A stretch of DNA of 64,000 nucleotides from an uncultured Mailhella sp. (GTDB lineage: Bacteria; Desulfobacterota; Desulfovibrionia; Desulfovibrionales; Desulfovibrionaceae). The stretch is from positions 372,001-436,000 of the forward strand of contig NZ_CALUYL010000001.1 of assembly GCF_944324995.1 (NCBI RefSeq), given 5' to 3'. The notes beneath the pieces are model-generated. The model saw only the letters and a program-made list of their open reading frames with translations, did not search any database and was not told the DNA's origin. Below, piece by piece: positions 44,701 to 56,066 of the stretch (position 1 is the first letter of the stretch; every line of letters starts with the position of its first letter). Both the position numbers and the translations under genes were made by a program.

Positions 44701-46560
44701 TTACTCCGCGGAATTGCTGGGAGCGGGAGCCGCCTTTTCACGCAGTCGAATGCCCAGTTCACGCAACTGCTTGTTGTCCACGGGGGACGGAGCTTCGGTA
44801 AGCAGGCAGGCGGCCTTCTGATTCTTGGGGAACGCGATGACGTCGCGGATGCTCGAAGCGCCCGTAAGCAGCATGGCCACGCGGTCGAGACCGAAGGCGA
44901 TGCCGCCGTGGGGCGGAGTGCCGTAGTCCAGAGCCTGAATGAAGTAGCCGAACTGAGCCTTGGCGGATTCTTCGGTGAAGCCGAGGCCCTCGAACATGCG
45001 GGTCTGATCGGCGGGGTTGTGAATACGGATGGAGCCGCCGCCGATTTCGTTGCCGTTCAGCACCATGTCGTAGGCGCGGGCCTTGGCGCGGGCGGGATCG
45101 GTAAGCATGATGTCGTAGCTTTCGTCCTGCGCGGCGGTGAAGGGATGATGGCAGGCCACCCAGCGATGTTCTTCCTCGCTGTATTCAAAGAGCGGGAAGT
45201 CGGTCACCCAGAGCAGGTTCCAGGTGTTTTCGGGAATGAGGCCGAGCTTGTTGCCGAGCTTCACGCGCAGACTGCCGAGGGCGTTGTTCACGAGACCGGG
45301 TTCACCGGCCTGGAAGAACACGATGTCGCCCACTTCGAGGCCGCACACTTCCGCAATGCCCGCCCTTTCCTTGTCGGAAAGGAACTTGGCGATGGGCGAC
45401 TGCCATTCGTTTTCATGAATCTTGATCCAGGCCAGGCCCTGAGCGCCGAAGCCCTTCACGAAATCGGTGAGTTCGTCGATTTCCTTGCGGGTCATGGTGG
45501 CGCCGCCGGGCACGCGCAGGGCCTTCACCAGCTTGGCGCCGGCAAAGAGCTTGAAGGCGGAACCGTGAACGATGTCGGTCACGTCCTTGAGCTTGAGATC
45601 AAAGCGGGTGTCGGGCTTGTCGGAGCCGTAGTCGCGCATGGCTTCATCGTAGGGCATGCGCTTGAGGGGCAGCTCGATGTCCACGCCGATGGCTTCCTTG
45701 AACACGCGGGCGATGAGGCCTTCGGCCATGGCCATGACCTGATCTTCGTTCACGAAGCTCATTTCGATGTCCACCTGAGTGAACTCGGGCTGACGGTCGG
45801 CGCGCAGGTCTTCGTCGCGGAAGCAGCGGGCCACCTGATAATAGCGGTCCACGCCGCTCATCATGAGCATCTGCTTGAACTGCTGAGGCGACTGGGGCAG
45901 CGCGTAGAATTCGCCCGGAGAAAGACGGCTGGGCACGAGGAAGTCGCGCGCGCCTTCGGGGGTGGACTTGGTGAGGTACGGCGTTTCGACTTCAAGGAAG
46001 TCGAGGTCGTTCAGATAGTTGCGGCAGGCCTTCACGATGTTGTGACGCACGCGAAGGTTGTGCGCCATGACGGGACGGCGCAGGTCGAGGTAGCGGTACT
46101 GCAGGCGCACGGACTCGGAGCAGTCGGTGCGGTCCTCCACCTGGAAGGGCGGGGTCTTGGCCGTGTTGAGCAGCTTCCATTCCAGCACCACCACTTCGAT
46201 TTCGCCGGTGTGCAGGTTGGGGTTGGTCATGCCTTCGGGGCGGGGACGCACGCGGCCCTTGATGGCGATGACGTATTCGCTGCGCAGAATGTGGGCGTCG
46301 CGATGCGCTTCAGGCGCGACTTCGGGGCTGAACACCACCTGCGTGAGGCCGTCGCGATCGCGCAGGTCCACGAAGATGAGGCCGCCGTGGTCGCGGCGAT
46401 ACTGCACCCAGCCCATGAGGCACACGGTCTTACCGTTGTCGGCAATGGTCAGGTCGTTGCAGTGATGGGTGCGCTGCCAGTCACCCAGCGGTTTGATGTA
46501 TCGGGCGTGTTCCTTCTGAACATCCACGACGTTTTTTTCGTTGTCTTCAAACTGGCTCAT
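44701..46560 (-). CDS. aspS: aspartyl-tRNA synthetase
   Basis: 619 residues from the ATG at 46560 (MSQFEDNEKN); the ATG two codons earlier touches the AGAGGA ribosome-binding site and is less likely. Anticodon-binding OB fold (about 30-130), class II catalytic domain with motif 2 YYQVARCFRDEDLRADRQPEFTQ region and motif 3 GGIAFGLDRVAMLLTG, interrupted by the bacterial GAD domain (about 300-420). The N-terminal ~25 residues are an extra extension. Whether it also charges tRNA-Asn cannot be read directly. Confidence 0.97.
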   Translation of the reverse strand: MSQFEDNEKNVVDVQKEHARYIKPLGDWQRTHHCNDLTIADNGKTVCLMGWVQYRRDHGGLIFVDLRDRDGLTQVVFSPEVAPEAHRDAHILRSEYVIAIKGRVRPRPEGMTNPNLHTGEIEVVVLEWKLLNTAKTPPFQVEDRTDCSESVRLQYRYLDLRRPVMAHNLRVRHNIVKACRNYLNDLDFLEVETPYLTKSTPEGARDFLVPSRLSPGEFYALPQSPQQFKQMLMMSGVDRYYQVARCFRDEDLRADRQPEFTQVDIEMSFVNEDQVMAMAEGLIARVFKEAIGVDIELPLKRMPYDEAMRDYGSDKPDTRFDLKLKDVTDIVHGSAFKLFAGAKLVKALRVPGGATMTRKEIDELTDFVKGFGAQGLAWIKIHENEWQSPIAKFLSDKERAGIAEVCGLEVGDIVFFQAGEPGLVNNALGSLRVKLGNKLGLIPENTWNLLWVTDFPLFEYSEEEHRWVACHHPFTAAQDESYDIMLTDPARAKARAYDMVLNGNEIGGGSIRIHNPADQTRMFEGLGFTEESAKAQFGYFIQALDYGTPPHGGIAFGLDRVAMLLTGASSIRDVIAFPKNQKAACLLTEAPSPVDNKQLRELGIRLREKAAPAPSNSAE

Positions 46561-46572
46561 GACCATTCCTCT

Positions 46573-47829
46573 TTATTGTTCGGCGTTCAGGCTGGCGGCC
46601 GCGTCGGCGCAGGAGACCTCGTGCTGCTCGCCAGATTCCATGTTTTTAATGATGACGCTGCCGGAAGCCAGCTCGTTGGTTCCCATGATGAGCGTGAAGC
46701 GCGCGCCGGACTTGCCTGCCTGACGCATGGTGGCCTTCATGCTGCGGCTCTCGTAGCCCATGGTGCCGGAAAAGCCTTCGCGGCGCAGGTTCTGGGCCAG
46801 GGCGAACGCGGCGTCGCGGCAGGAATCGTCGAGCACGGCCATGTAGAAGTCGGGACGCACTTCGGGCATTTCGCGGCCTTCGAGCAGAAGCGCGAGGCGC
46901 TCCATGCCGCAGGCAAAGCCTATGCCGGGCACGGCCGGTCCGCCGAGCTGTTCCACAAGACCGTCGTAGCGGCCGCCGCCGGCCACGGAGCCCTGAGAGC
47001 CGATTTCGTTGGAAACCACTTCCCAGGTGGTGCGGGTATAGTAGTCAAGGCCGCGCACCAGACGGTGATTGATCTGATAGGGCACCTTTTCCGCGTCGAG
47101 ATGGCGCAGCACGGCCTCGAAGTGGGCGCGGCAGTCGGGGCATTCGTTTTCCAGAATCACGGGCGCGTCGGCCGTGAGTTCCTTGCACTCGGGAACCTTG
47201 CAGTCCAGCACGCGCAGGGGATTGGTTTCCATGCGGCGGCGGCAGTCTTCGCAGAGCTTCGACTGATCGAGAGAGGCCAGCCAGTCGTGAAGCTTCTGAC
47301 GATACTTCGGACGGCAGCTCGAGCAGCCCAGAGAGTTGATCTGCAACGTAAGGTTCTTCAGACCGAGTCTGCCGAGAAACTCCATCATCATGCAGATGAT
47401 TTCCGCATCGGCCTCGGGTTCCTTCGGGCCGAGGCACTCGCAGTTGATCTGATGGAACTGACGCATGCGGCCCTTCTGGGGGCGTTCATGCCGAAACATG
47501 GGGCCGATGGTGAAAAATCTGCTCACGGCCTCGCGGGCGTAGATGCCGCTTTCAATGTAGGCGCGCATGACGCCGGCCGTGGCTTCGGGACGCAGGGACA
47601 TGGAACGGCCCTTGCTGTCGGGAATGCAGTACATCTCCTTCTGCACCACGTCGGTTTCCGTGCCGATGCCGCGGCAGAAAAGGTCGGTGTATTCCATGAG
47701 CGGAGTGCGAAGTTCGCCAAAACCGTAGCGGGGAAACACCTCGCGGGCAGTGGCTTCCATCATCTCAAAAAGACGGCTCTGCGCCGGAAACTGGTCGGCA
47801 AAGCCCTTGATAGCCTGAATCTGTGCCAT
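46573..47829 (-). CDS. hisS: histidyl-tRNA synthetase
   Basis: 418 residues from the ATG at 47829 (MAQIQAIKGFADQF), after TGGAG. Class II motif 1 region, motif 2 FTIGPMFRHERPQKGRMRQFHQ, the histidine-binding LVRGLDYYTRTTWEV, motif 3 GIGFACGMERLALLL, then the anticodon-binding domain (about 325-418). Cys-rich insert CSSCRPKY...CEDCRRR and CPDC suggests a zinc site, as in some HisRS. First gene of the operon, 12 bases before aspS. Confidence 0.97.
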   Translation of the reverse strand: MAQIQAIKGFADQFPAQSRLFEMMEATAREVFPRYGFGELRTPLMEYTDLFCRGIGTETDVVQKEMYCIPDSKGRSMSLRPEATAGVMRAYIESGIYAREAVSRFFTIGPMFRHERPQKGRMRQFHQINCECLGPKEPEADAEIICMMMEFLGRLGLKNLTLQINSLGCSSCRPKYRQKLHDWLASLDQSKLCEDCRRRMETNPLRVLDCKVPECKELTADAPVILENECPDCRAHFEAVLRHLDAEKVPYQINHRLVRGLDYYTRTTWEVVSNEIGSQGSVAGGGRYDGLVEQLGGPAVPGIGFACGMERLALLLEGREMPEVRPDFYMAVLDDSCRDAAFALAQNLRREGFSGTMGYESRSMKATMRQAGKSGARFTLIMGTNELASGSVIIKNMESGEQHEVSCADAAASLNAEQ

Positions 47830-47862
47830 GAACGGACTCCAGCAAAGTAGAAATAACGCATG

Positions 47863-47891
47863 AGGATAGGACCATTTCTCCCCATTGTCAA
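47863..47891 (-). promoter_or_regulatory. sigma-70 promoter of hisS-aspS-def
   Basis: Minus strand: TTGACA, 17 bases, TATCCT, about 35 bases before the hisS ATG. Near-consensus. Confidence 0.72.
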
Positions 47892-48040
47892 AGAATTCCC
47901 CTCGCTCCGCGCCCGCGCCCCGCAAGGCCCAAAAGAAAAATCACGGAACAGCCGCCGCGCCGCCTCCGCGCTTTCGAGAGCGCGCCCTGACGTTTTGCGC
48001 AGCCTCGCCCCACCTCTTTCAGGCCGCAGTCCAAGGACCA

Positions 48041-48184
48041 ATTCGTGGCGACTCCGGGCCGATTTCGGTTCGACTCCGGGCCGCACACTCCGGGCAAGCG
48101 TCCGGGCCGCATTCCGAGCCTGCTTTTTCCTCGAAGCGCAGCGCGCATTCCGGGGATCTTTCCGGGCCGTTTTCCGCGCGCTTC
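48041..48184. repeat. degenerate 12-bp tandem repeat
   Basis: The motif TCCGGGCCG recurs at 48053, 48075, 48101 and 48161; variants start at 48065, 48089, 48113, 48149 and 48173. Most starts fall on a 12-bp register. It lies in the 475-base gap before the antiporter gene, where no gene is recognisable. Its role is unknown. Confidence 0.55.
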
Positions 48185-48366
48185 CGAACGCCCCCCGCCC
48201 CCTCGGATGCGCCTCGAAGCCGCACTCCGAACGAGTCCTCCGAACGAACGTTCCGCCCCCGGCATCCGCCCTCCGTTCCGTTGCATGCGGCCGGAAAACA
48301 TGACAGAATAACAGGCTTGTGAACACATGGTTCACCTCTCCATATCCCTTTCTGCGAGACTGCCCC

Positions 48367-50376
48367 ATGGAAGACATGATTCTTCGCGAAATCGTCGTTC
48401 TTTTTATTCTTTCCATCATCGTCGTTCTTGTCTGTCTGCGCTTCCGCCTGCCGTCCATCGTGGGCTTTCTGCTCACCGGCGTGCTGTGCGGTCCTTCCGC
48501 CCTCGGACTCATTCCCAGCCCCGAAGCCGTGGACACCATGGCCGACGTGGGCGTGGCCTTCCTCATGTTCTCCATCGGCATGGAGCTCTCCGGCAAGGAA
48601 CTCGTGCGGCTCAAGAAGCCGCTCTTTCTGGGCGGCTCCTCCCAGGTGCTGCTCACCATGGCCTTCGTGTTCCTGCTCACCTTCTGGTGGAGCGGGCCGC
48701 GGCTCGGCATCGTGTACGGCTGCATGGTCACGCTCTCGTCCACGGCCATCGTGCTGAGCATTCTCCAGCAGAAGGCCCTCACCGAATCCCCGCAGGGGCA
48801 GGTCTGCCTCGCCGTGCTCATTTTTCAGGATCTCGCCATCGTGCCCATGGTGCTCATCTTCCCGCTGCTGGCGGGCGGCCTCGAACTCGACACCAACTCC
48901 ATGATCTTCGCCGTGGGCAAGGGCGTGCTCGTCATCGGCGGCATTCTCCTGTTCGGCAAATACCTGCTCCACCGGCTCATGTTCAGCGTGGTGAGCACCC
49001 GCAGCCGCGAGCTCATGCTCATGACCACCCTCGGCCTGTGCCTCGCCGTGGCGCTCATCACCTCGTGGCTCGGCCTCTCGCTCGCCCTCGGCGCGTTCCT
49101 CGCCGGTCTCATGATGGCCGAGTCGGAATACAGCCTCAACACGCTGGAAAGCATCATGCCCTTCAAGGAAGTGTTCTCCAGCATCTTCTTCATTTCCGTG
49201 GGCATGCTGCTCGACGTCAAGTTCTTCCTCACGCATCTGCCCGTCATCTCGCTGTGCGCCGCGGCCATCATTCTGGCGAAAATCCTCATGGTCGTGCCCG
49301 CGGTGCGCGTGCTCAGGTACTCCATGCGCACGGCCCTGCTTACGGCCTTCAGTCTCGCCCAGGTGGGCGAATTCTCCTTCGTGCTCGCCAAGTCCGCCCT
49401 CGGCCTCGACCTCATCAGCAACGACGCCTATCAGATCTTTCTCGCCTCCAGCATTCTGACCATGGTGCTCACCCCCCTGCTCATCGGCGCGGCTCCCAGG
49501 GTCACCGGCAGAATCCTGAAACGGCCCAACATGCAGACCGCCGAAGCCGCCACCGACGACTCCGACGAACACGATGCCGAAGACAACGCCCACGGCATCA
49601 TCCGCGACGGCCGGCAGCTCAAGGATCATCTCATCATCATCGGCTTCGGCATCGGCGGGCAGATCATGGCCCACGGCGCAAAAAGCTGCGGCATTCCCTA
49701 CATCATTTCGGAAATGAATCCCGACACCGTGGAAAAATACCGCGCCACAGAACCCATCCGGCACGGCGACGCCTCCTTCCCGCTGGTGCTGGAACATCTC
49801 GGCGCGTCCACGGCCAGGGCGCTCGCCATTCTCACGTCCGATCCGGCGGGCAGCCGCGCCATCATCGCCAACGCCCGCGCCATGAATCCCTCGCTGCACA
49901 TCATCGTGCGCACGCGCTTCCTCGGCAATCTGGACTCCTACAAGGAAGTGGGCGCCAACGAAGTAATTCCCGAAGAGTTTGAAACCTCGCTGGAAGTGTT
50001 CGCCCGCGTGCTCAATCACTACCTCGTGCCGCGCCAGACCATCGATCAGTACGTGTCCGCCATCCGCCGCGAAAACTACGGCATGCAGCGCAGGCTCGGC
50101 ATGGGCGGCTCCATCATGGACAGCCTGCCCGATCTGCAGCTTGTGGCCTACGCCGTGGAAGAGGGCTCCCCCCTCGCAGGCAAGACCATCGCTCAGGCGG
50201 CGCTGCGCAAGGAACACGGCGTGACGGCCGCAGGCGTGCGGCGCGGCGATACGATCAACAACAATCCCAACGCCCAGACGCAGCTTCTCGCCGGCGACAT
50301 CGTGTACCTGCTCGCCACGCAGGAAGCGCTCGCCAGGGCGGCGGTACTCTTCCACACCGAAGGGAGAGCCGCCTGA
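48367..50376 (+). CDS. CPA2-family cation:proton antiporter with TrkA-type regulatory domains
   Basis: 669 residues; ATG at 48367 preferred over an upstream GTG. About 12 membrane helices over residues 1-375 (Na/H exchanger fold; LTGVLCGPSALGLIP, VAFLMFSIGMELS and FQDLAIVPM). Then a TrkA_N/RCK Rossmann domain (IIIGFGIGGQIMAHG, about 415-540) and a TrkA_C domain (about 580-665) that sense nucleotide or ligand, as in KefB/KefC. Likely K+ or Na+ efflux. Its stop is one base before the dprA ATG, so dprA and xerC probably share its transcript. Confidence 0.92.
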   Translation: MEDMILREIVVLFILSIIVVLVCLRFRLPSIVGFLLTGVLCGPSALGLIPSPEAVDTMADVGVAFLMFSIGMELSGKELVRLKKPLFLGGSSQVLLTMAFVFLLTFWWSGPRLGIVYGCMVTLSSTAIVLSILQQKALTESPQGQVCLAVLIFQDLAIVPMVLIFPLLAGGLELDTNSMIFAVGKGVLVIGGILLFGKYLLHRLMFSVVSTRSRELMLMTTLGLCLAVALITSWLGLSLALGAFLAGLMMAESEYSLNTLESIMPFKEVFSSIFFISVGMLLDVKFFLTHLPVISLCAAAIILAKILMVVPAVRVLRYSMRTALLTAFSLAQVGEFSFVLAKSALGLDLISNDAYQIFLASSILTMVLTPLLIGAAPRVTGRILKRPNMQTAEAATDDSDEHDAEDNAHGIIRDGRQLKDHLIIIGFGIGGQIMAHGAKSCGIPYIISEMNPDTVEKYRATEPIRHGDASFPLVLEHLGASTARALAILTSDPAGSRAIIANARAMNPSLHIIVRTRFLGNLDSYKEVGANEVIPEEFETSLEVFARVLNHYLVPRQTIDQYVSAIRRENYGMQRRLGMGGSIMDSLPDLQLVAYAVEEGSPLAGKTIAQAALRKEHGVTAAGVRRGDTINNNPNAQTQLLAGDIVYLLATQEALARAAVLFHTEGRAA

Positions 50377-50377
50377 C

Positions 50378-51850
50378 ATGAACGAATCTCTTCCGCAGCA
50401 GACGGGCTTCGCCGCTCTGGACGACGACGGACGCCGCGAATACTGGGCGGCGCTGGCCCTGCGCCACACCGCCGGTCTCGGCGTGCGCGGGGCGTGTCTG
50501 CTGCTCAAGCATTTCGGCTCCGCCTACGAGGCCGTCACCAACGTGCCCGCATGGCCGGAAGCGGGCGTGCCCGCCCAGAAGGCCGAAGGCTACCTGAACA
50601 ACGCCTGGAGAGCCGCGGCCCGTCCGGAATGGGACGCCGCCCACACGCTTCGCGCCTCCATCATTCTGTGGACGGACAAGCGCTATCCGCCGCTGCTGCG
50701 AGAACTGCCCGACGCGCCCGCGCTGCTCTACGCCGCAGGCGACGCCTCGCTTCTGCGCGCGCCGTGCGTGGCCGTCGTGGGTTCCCGCGACGCTTCTTCC
50801 GCAGCCATCGACTTTACGGCGGCCGTTGCCGAAGAGCTTTCCGCCGCGGGCGTGACCGTGGTTTCCGGCCTGGCCTACGGCGTGGACGGCTACGCCCATC
50901 ACGCGGCCCTCGGCGGCCCGGGCCGCACCATCGCCGTACTGCCCGGAGGCGTGGATCTGCCCTTCCCCTCCGGCCACCGCGACCTCTACCTCGACGTGGT
51001 CGAACACGGCCTTGCGGCAAGCGAAATGCCGCCGGGCTGGGTGCCCGGCCCCGGCGCGTTTCCCGTGCGCAACCGCCTCATCAGCGGCCTCTGCCTCGGC
51101 GTGCTGGTGGCGGAGGCCAGCCGCGCGCGCAGCGGCAGTCTCATCACGGCGCGCCTGGCCGCAGAACAGGGCAGAAACGTCTATGCGCCTTCGCCGAACG
51201 CCCTGCGCGCCCCCTGCCGCGAAGGCACGAAAAAACTGCTTCTGGATGGCGCGCGGCCCGTATCCGGCGCGGCGGACATTCTGGCCGATCTGCTGCCGCA
51301 TCTTCAGGATTCGCTGAAGCATTCTCCGGCAGCGCCGACGCGCGGCAGGCCCGCAGAAGAAACGCAGCCTGCCCCGGCAAAGCACGACGCGCTGGAAGAA
51401 ATTGAAGAAATTGAAGAGGCTTCGCCCGCGCAGCCGGAGAGCCTCCGCGCCCCCGCAACCGACACTTCCGCCCGCCCGAAAGAAGAGCCGCGCCCGCAGG
51501 CCGCCGCTTTGCCCGCAGCCTCCCCAGAGAGCGAGCCTCCGACGCCCTCGAACGACGATCGCGCCTCTTCCCGCGCCGAAACGGCCGCTCCCGAGCGAAA
51601 AGAACAGCGCCCGGCCCGCAAAGCGCCCGCGAAAAAGCCCGCCCGAGCCGCTGCGCCCCTCACCGAAGAAGAGGAAACCATTCTCGCCCTTCTGCAGGAC
51701 GGCCCCCTTTCCCAGGATGAGCTTCTCTACGCCGCGCAGGCGCAAAGCGGCTCCTGGAACAGCGCTTCCGTGAGCGCCGTGCTCATGATTCTGGAGGTGA
51801 AAAAGCTCGCGAGGCGTCTTTCCGATTCCCGCTACGAGGCCAGAGCATGA
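50378..51850 (+). CDS. dprA: DNA-processing protein DprA with long linker
   Basis: RecA loader for incoming single-stranded DNA. 490 residues, longer than the ~360-380 norm. N-terminal SAM-like helices; Rossmann core (about 90-300) with AVVGSRDASSAA, VSGLAYGVDGYAHHAAL, FPVRNRLISGLCLGVLVAEA and SGSLITARLAAEQGR; a ~110-residue Ala/Pro/Glu/Lys low-complexity linker (about 310-425); C-terminal winged helix (ETILALLQDGPLSQDELLYAA). GGGAG precedes the ATG. xerC's start overlaps its stop by 4 bases (ATGA). Confidence 0.94.
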   Translation: MNESLPQQTGFAALDDDGRREYWAALALRHTAGLGVRGACLLLKHFGSAYEAVTNVPAWPEAGVPAQKAEGYLNNAWRAAARPEWDAAHTLRASIILWTDKRYPPLLRELPDAPALLYAAGDASLLRAPCVAVVGSRDASSAAIDFTAAVAEELSAAGVTVVSGLAYGVDGYAHHAALGGPGRTIAVLPGGVDLPFPSGHRDLYLDVVEHGLAASEMPPGWVPGPGAFPVRNRLISGLCLGVLVAEASRARSGSLITARLAAEQGRNVYAPSPNALRAPCREGTKKLLLDGARPVSGAADILADLLPHLQDSLKHSPAAPTRGRPAEETQPAPAKHDALEEIEEIEEASPAQPESLRAPATDTSARPKEEPRPQAAALPAASPESEPPTPSNDDRASSRAETAAPERKEQRPARKAPAKKPARAAAPLTEEEETILALLQDGPLSQDELLYAAQAQSGSWNSASVSAVLMILEVKKLARRLSDSRYEARA

Positions 51851-52824
51851 GCCGCCTTGCCGAAATCACCGCCGCCCTTCCCGTGCCCGCCGCCACCTTT
51901 CTCGCCTGGATGGAGTTTCAGAAAGGCGCGTCCGAAGCCACGGTGGCGGCCTACGCCGTGGACATTCTGGAATTTGAAACCTACCTGCGCGGCATGGGCG
52001 CTTCGCTGGAGCGGCCTTCCGAAATCACGCGGCAGATGGTGCAGGGCTTTTCCGCCTCGCTGTTCCGGCAGGGCATGGCGCGCTCGTCCATGGCGCGCAA
52101 GCTCTCCGCTCTGCGTTCGCTGTTCCGGCATCTTCTGCGCCTGCACAAGATTGAGGCCGATCCCTGCGCCGGGGTGCGCAATCCCAAGCAGGATCAGCGG
52201 CATCCCGCCATGCTCAACGTGGATCAGGTGTTCAGCCTGCTGGACGAAAAGCCCGCCGAAGCCGTGGCCGCCCGCCCGGGCGACATGTCCGCCGACGATG
52301 TGTTTCTCCTGCGCGACAAGGCGCTTCTTGAGCTGCTCTACGGCTCGGGCCTTCGCATTTCCGAGGCGCTCGGCCTCAACGTGAACGACATACGCCCCGA
52401 AAGCGGGCACGTGCAGGTCATGGGCAAGGGCAGCAAGGAACGCATCGTGCCGCTCAGCGACGCCAGCAAAGACGCGCTTTCCCGCTGGCTTTCCGTGCGC
52501 GACCGCGTGCCTCCCGCGCACGGCGAACGGGCCGCCTTTCTGGGGCGGCGCGGCAAAAGGCTGGATCGCCGTCAGGCCGCGCGCATTCTGGAGGGACGGG
52601 CCGCGGAAGCGGGCATTCCGCAGCATCTCTCCCCTCACGATCTGCGACACTCCTTTGCCACGCACCTGCTGGAAGGCGGGGCGGACCTGCGCGCCGTGCA
52701 GGAACTGCTCGGGCACAGCCGCATTTCCACCACGCAGCGCTACACGCACCTCAACATGGAGGCCCTCACGCGCATCTACGACGCCGCGCATCCGCTCTCC
52801 CGAAAGAGCGACAAGAAATCCTGA
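51847..52824 (+). CDS. xerC: tyrosine recombinase XerC
   Basis: Resolves chromosome dimers at dif. 325 residues. N-terminal SAM-like core-binding domain (about 15-105) with RKLSALRSLFRHLLR. Catalytic set in the right order and spacing: Arg170 (GSGLRISEAL), Lys194 (MGKGSKER), His264 and Arg267 (SPHDLRHSFATHLLE), His290 (LGHSRISTTQRYTH) and Tyr299. XerC versus XerD is judged on overall look. Overlaps the dprA stop. With ParAB and FtsK elsewhere in the window, it is part of the segregation machinery. Confidence 0.93.
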   Translation: MSRLAEITAALPVPAATFLAWMEFQKGASEATVAAYAVDILEFETYLRGMGASLERPSEITRQMVQGFSASLFRQGMARSSMARKLSALRSLFRHLLRLHKIEADPCAGVRNPKQDQRHPAMLNVDQVFSLLDEKPAEAVAARPGDMSADDVFLLRDKALLELLYGSGLRISEALGLNVNDIRPESGHVQVMGKGSKERIVPLSDASKDALSRWLSVRDRVPPAHGERAAFLGRRGKRLDRRQAARILEGRAAEAGIPQHLSPHDLRHSFATHLLEGGADLRAVQELLGHSRISTTQRYTHLNMEALTRIYDAAHPLSRKSDKKS

Positions 52825-52859
52825 CCCGCTCCCGCCCCGGAAACCGGACCTTTTACCCA

Positions 52860-52888
52860 TTGCGAACGCCGCAAAGAAAGGATAAACT
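52860..52888 (+). promoter_or_regulatory. sigma-70 promoter of coaX
   Basis: TTGCGA, 17-base spacer, TAAACT, about 34 bases before the coaX ATG. Confidence 0.55.
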
Positions 52889-52921
52889 CTCTTGTCTTTT
52901 CTTTTTCCGGGTGGTTCACGC

Positions 52922-55083
<2,162 letters not shown>

Positions 55084-55125
55084 GCATTCCGCGGGGAGGT
55101 TTTTCCTCCCCGCACACTGGTTTCC

Positions 55126-55148
55126 GGCCCGGGCTTCCGGGCCTTTTT
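55126..55148 (+). terminator. eno terminator
   Basis: GGCCCGG / CCGGGCC stem with a 4-base loop, then TTTTT. A second hairpin without a T-run (GCGGGGAGG/CCTCCCCGC, 55091-55113) precedes it. Confidence 0.88.
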
Positions 55149-55212
55149 CAACCTCCCCTGCGGCGCGCATCGCCGCCCGCCTCCGGGCGTCGGGAGGAAT
55201 AAGGAAAAAATC

Positions 55213-55905
55213 ATGAGCAGACTGCTGCGAATCCTCTTCTGTGCCTTTCTTGCCCTCGGCCTCTTCGCCCAGAGCGCTTCCGCCGCCGACATCACCGCCG
55301 CGGTGAACAAGATGCAGACCGCCTACGCCGGCATGCAGAGCTTCCGCGCCGACTTCACGCAGCAGCTTCTGCAGAGAGAAAGCGGCGTCGTGGAAAAAAG
55401 AAACGGCGTCATTCTCTTCCAGAAGCCCCTTCTCGTGCGCTGGGAAACCGCCGCGCCCCACGCAGAACTTCTCATGGTGACGGACAAGGAAATCTGGAAC
55501 TACCTGCCCGACGAGGAACTCGCCTACCGCTATTCCCGCGCGCTGGCCGAAGATTCCCGTTCCCTCATCCAGGTGATCACCGGCCAGAGCGCCCTTTCCC
55601 GCGATTTCGACGTGGAAGCCGCCCAGTCGCCGGAAGACGGCAAGCTCATTCATCTGCTGCTCTACCCCAAGGATCCCACCACGGAACTCACCGAAGCCCA
55701 GCTCTGGCTCGACCCCGACACCTCGCTCATCCGCCGCGCCATGGTCATGGACTTCTACGGCAATACCAACACCATCGAGCTGCAGAACCTGAAGCCCAAC
55801 GCGCCCGTCTCCGCCAAGGACTTCCAGTTCACCCCGCCCAAGGGCACGGAAGTGGAAGACCACGTGGAGGCCAAGCATCCCGTGGCAAGACCGCTGCTCA
55901 ACTAG
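55213..55905 (+). CDS. lolA: outer-membrane lipoprotein carrier LolA
   Basis: Periplasmic chaperone that carries lipoproteins from the inner to the outer membrane. 230 residues: signal peptide about 1-24 (MSRLLRILFCAFLALGLFAQ...ASA-AD), then the beta-sheet cradle with FRADFTQQLLQRESGVVEKRNGVILFQKPLLVRWE and the typical DKEIWNYLPDEELAYRY. Proof of an outer membrane in this organism. AAGG upstream of the start at 55213. No LolB partner is seen here. Confidence 0.92.
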   Translation: MSRLLRILFCAFLALGLFAQSASAADITAAVNKMQTAYAGMQSFRADFTQQLLQRESGVVEKRNGVILFQKPLLVRWETAAPHAELLMVTDKEIWNYLPDEELAYRYSRALAEDSRSLIQVITGQSALSRDFDVEAAQSPEDGKLIHLLLYPKDPTTELTEAQLWLDPDTSLIRRAMVMDFYGNTNTIELQNLKPNAPVSAKDFQFTPPKGTEVEDHVEAKHPVARPLLN

Positions 55906-56066
55906 ATTTCCGGGCAGAGCTTCAAAGTATATTTCAATAATTCCGGTATATTCCGTTTCCGCCCGCGCGGCGGCGCCGGCAAAAGCGAATTTTCCGGGCT
56001 CTCCCTGCCCGGGCCCTGCGCCGGGGCTGGACTATCCTGATAATTAAAGGTACATAGACTTCTCGC

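Noticed and set aside
44062..47850. Open frame of 1262 codons on the plus strand
   Set aside because: It lies opposite hisS, aspS and def, is His/Gly/Ala/Val-rich, and arises because GC-rich real genes leave the opposite strand stop-free.
48019..50508. 829-codon minus-strand frame opposite the antiporter
   Set aside because: His/Glu/Gly-rich antisense shadow of a real membrane transporter gene.
51847..52824. Tyrosine recombinase as an integrase of a mobile element
   Set aside because: Full Xer catalytic set, Xer-type N-terminal domain and coupling to dprA in a housekeeping operon; no attachment-site repeats nearby.
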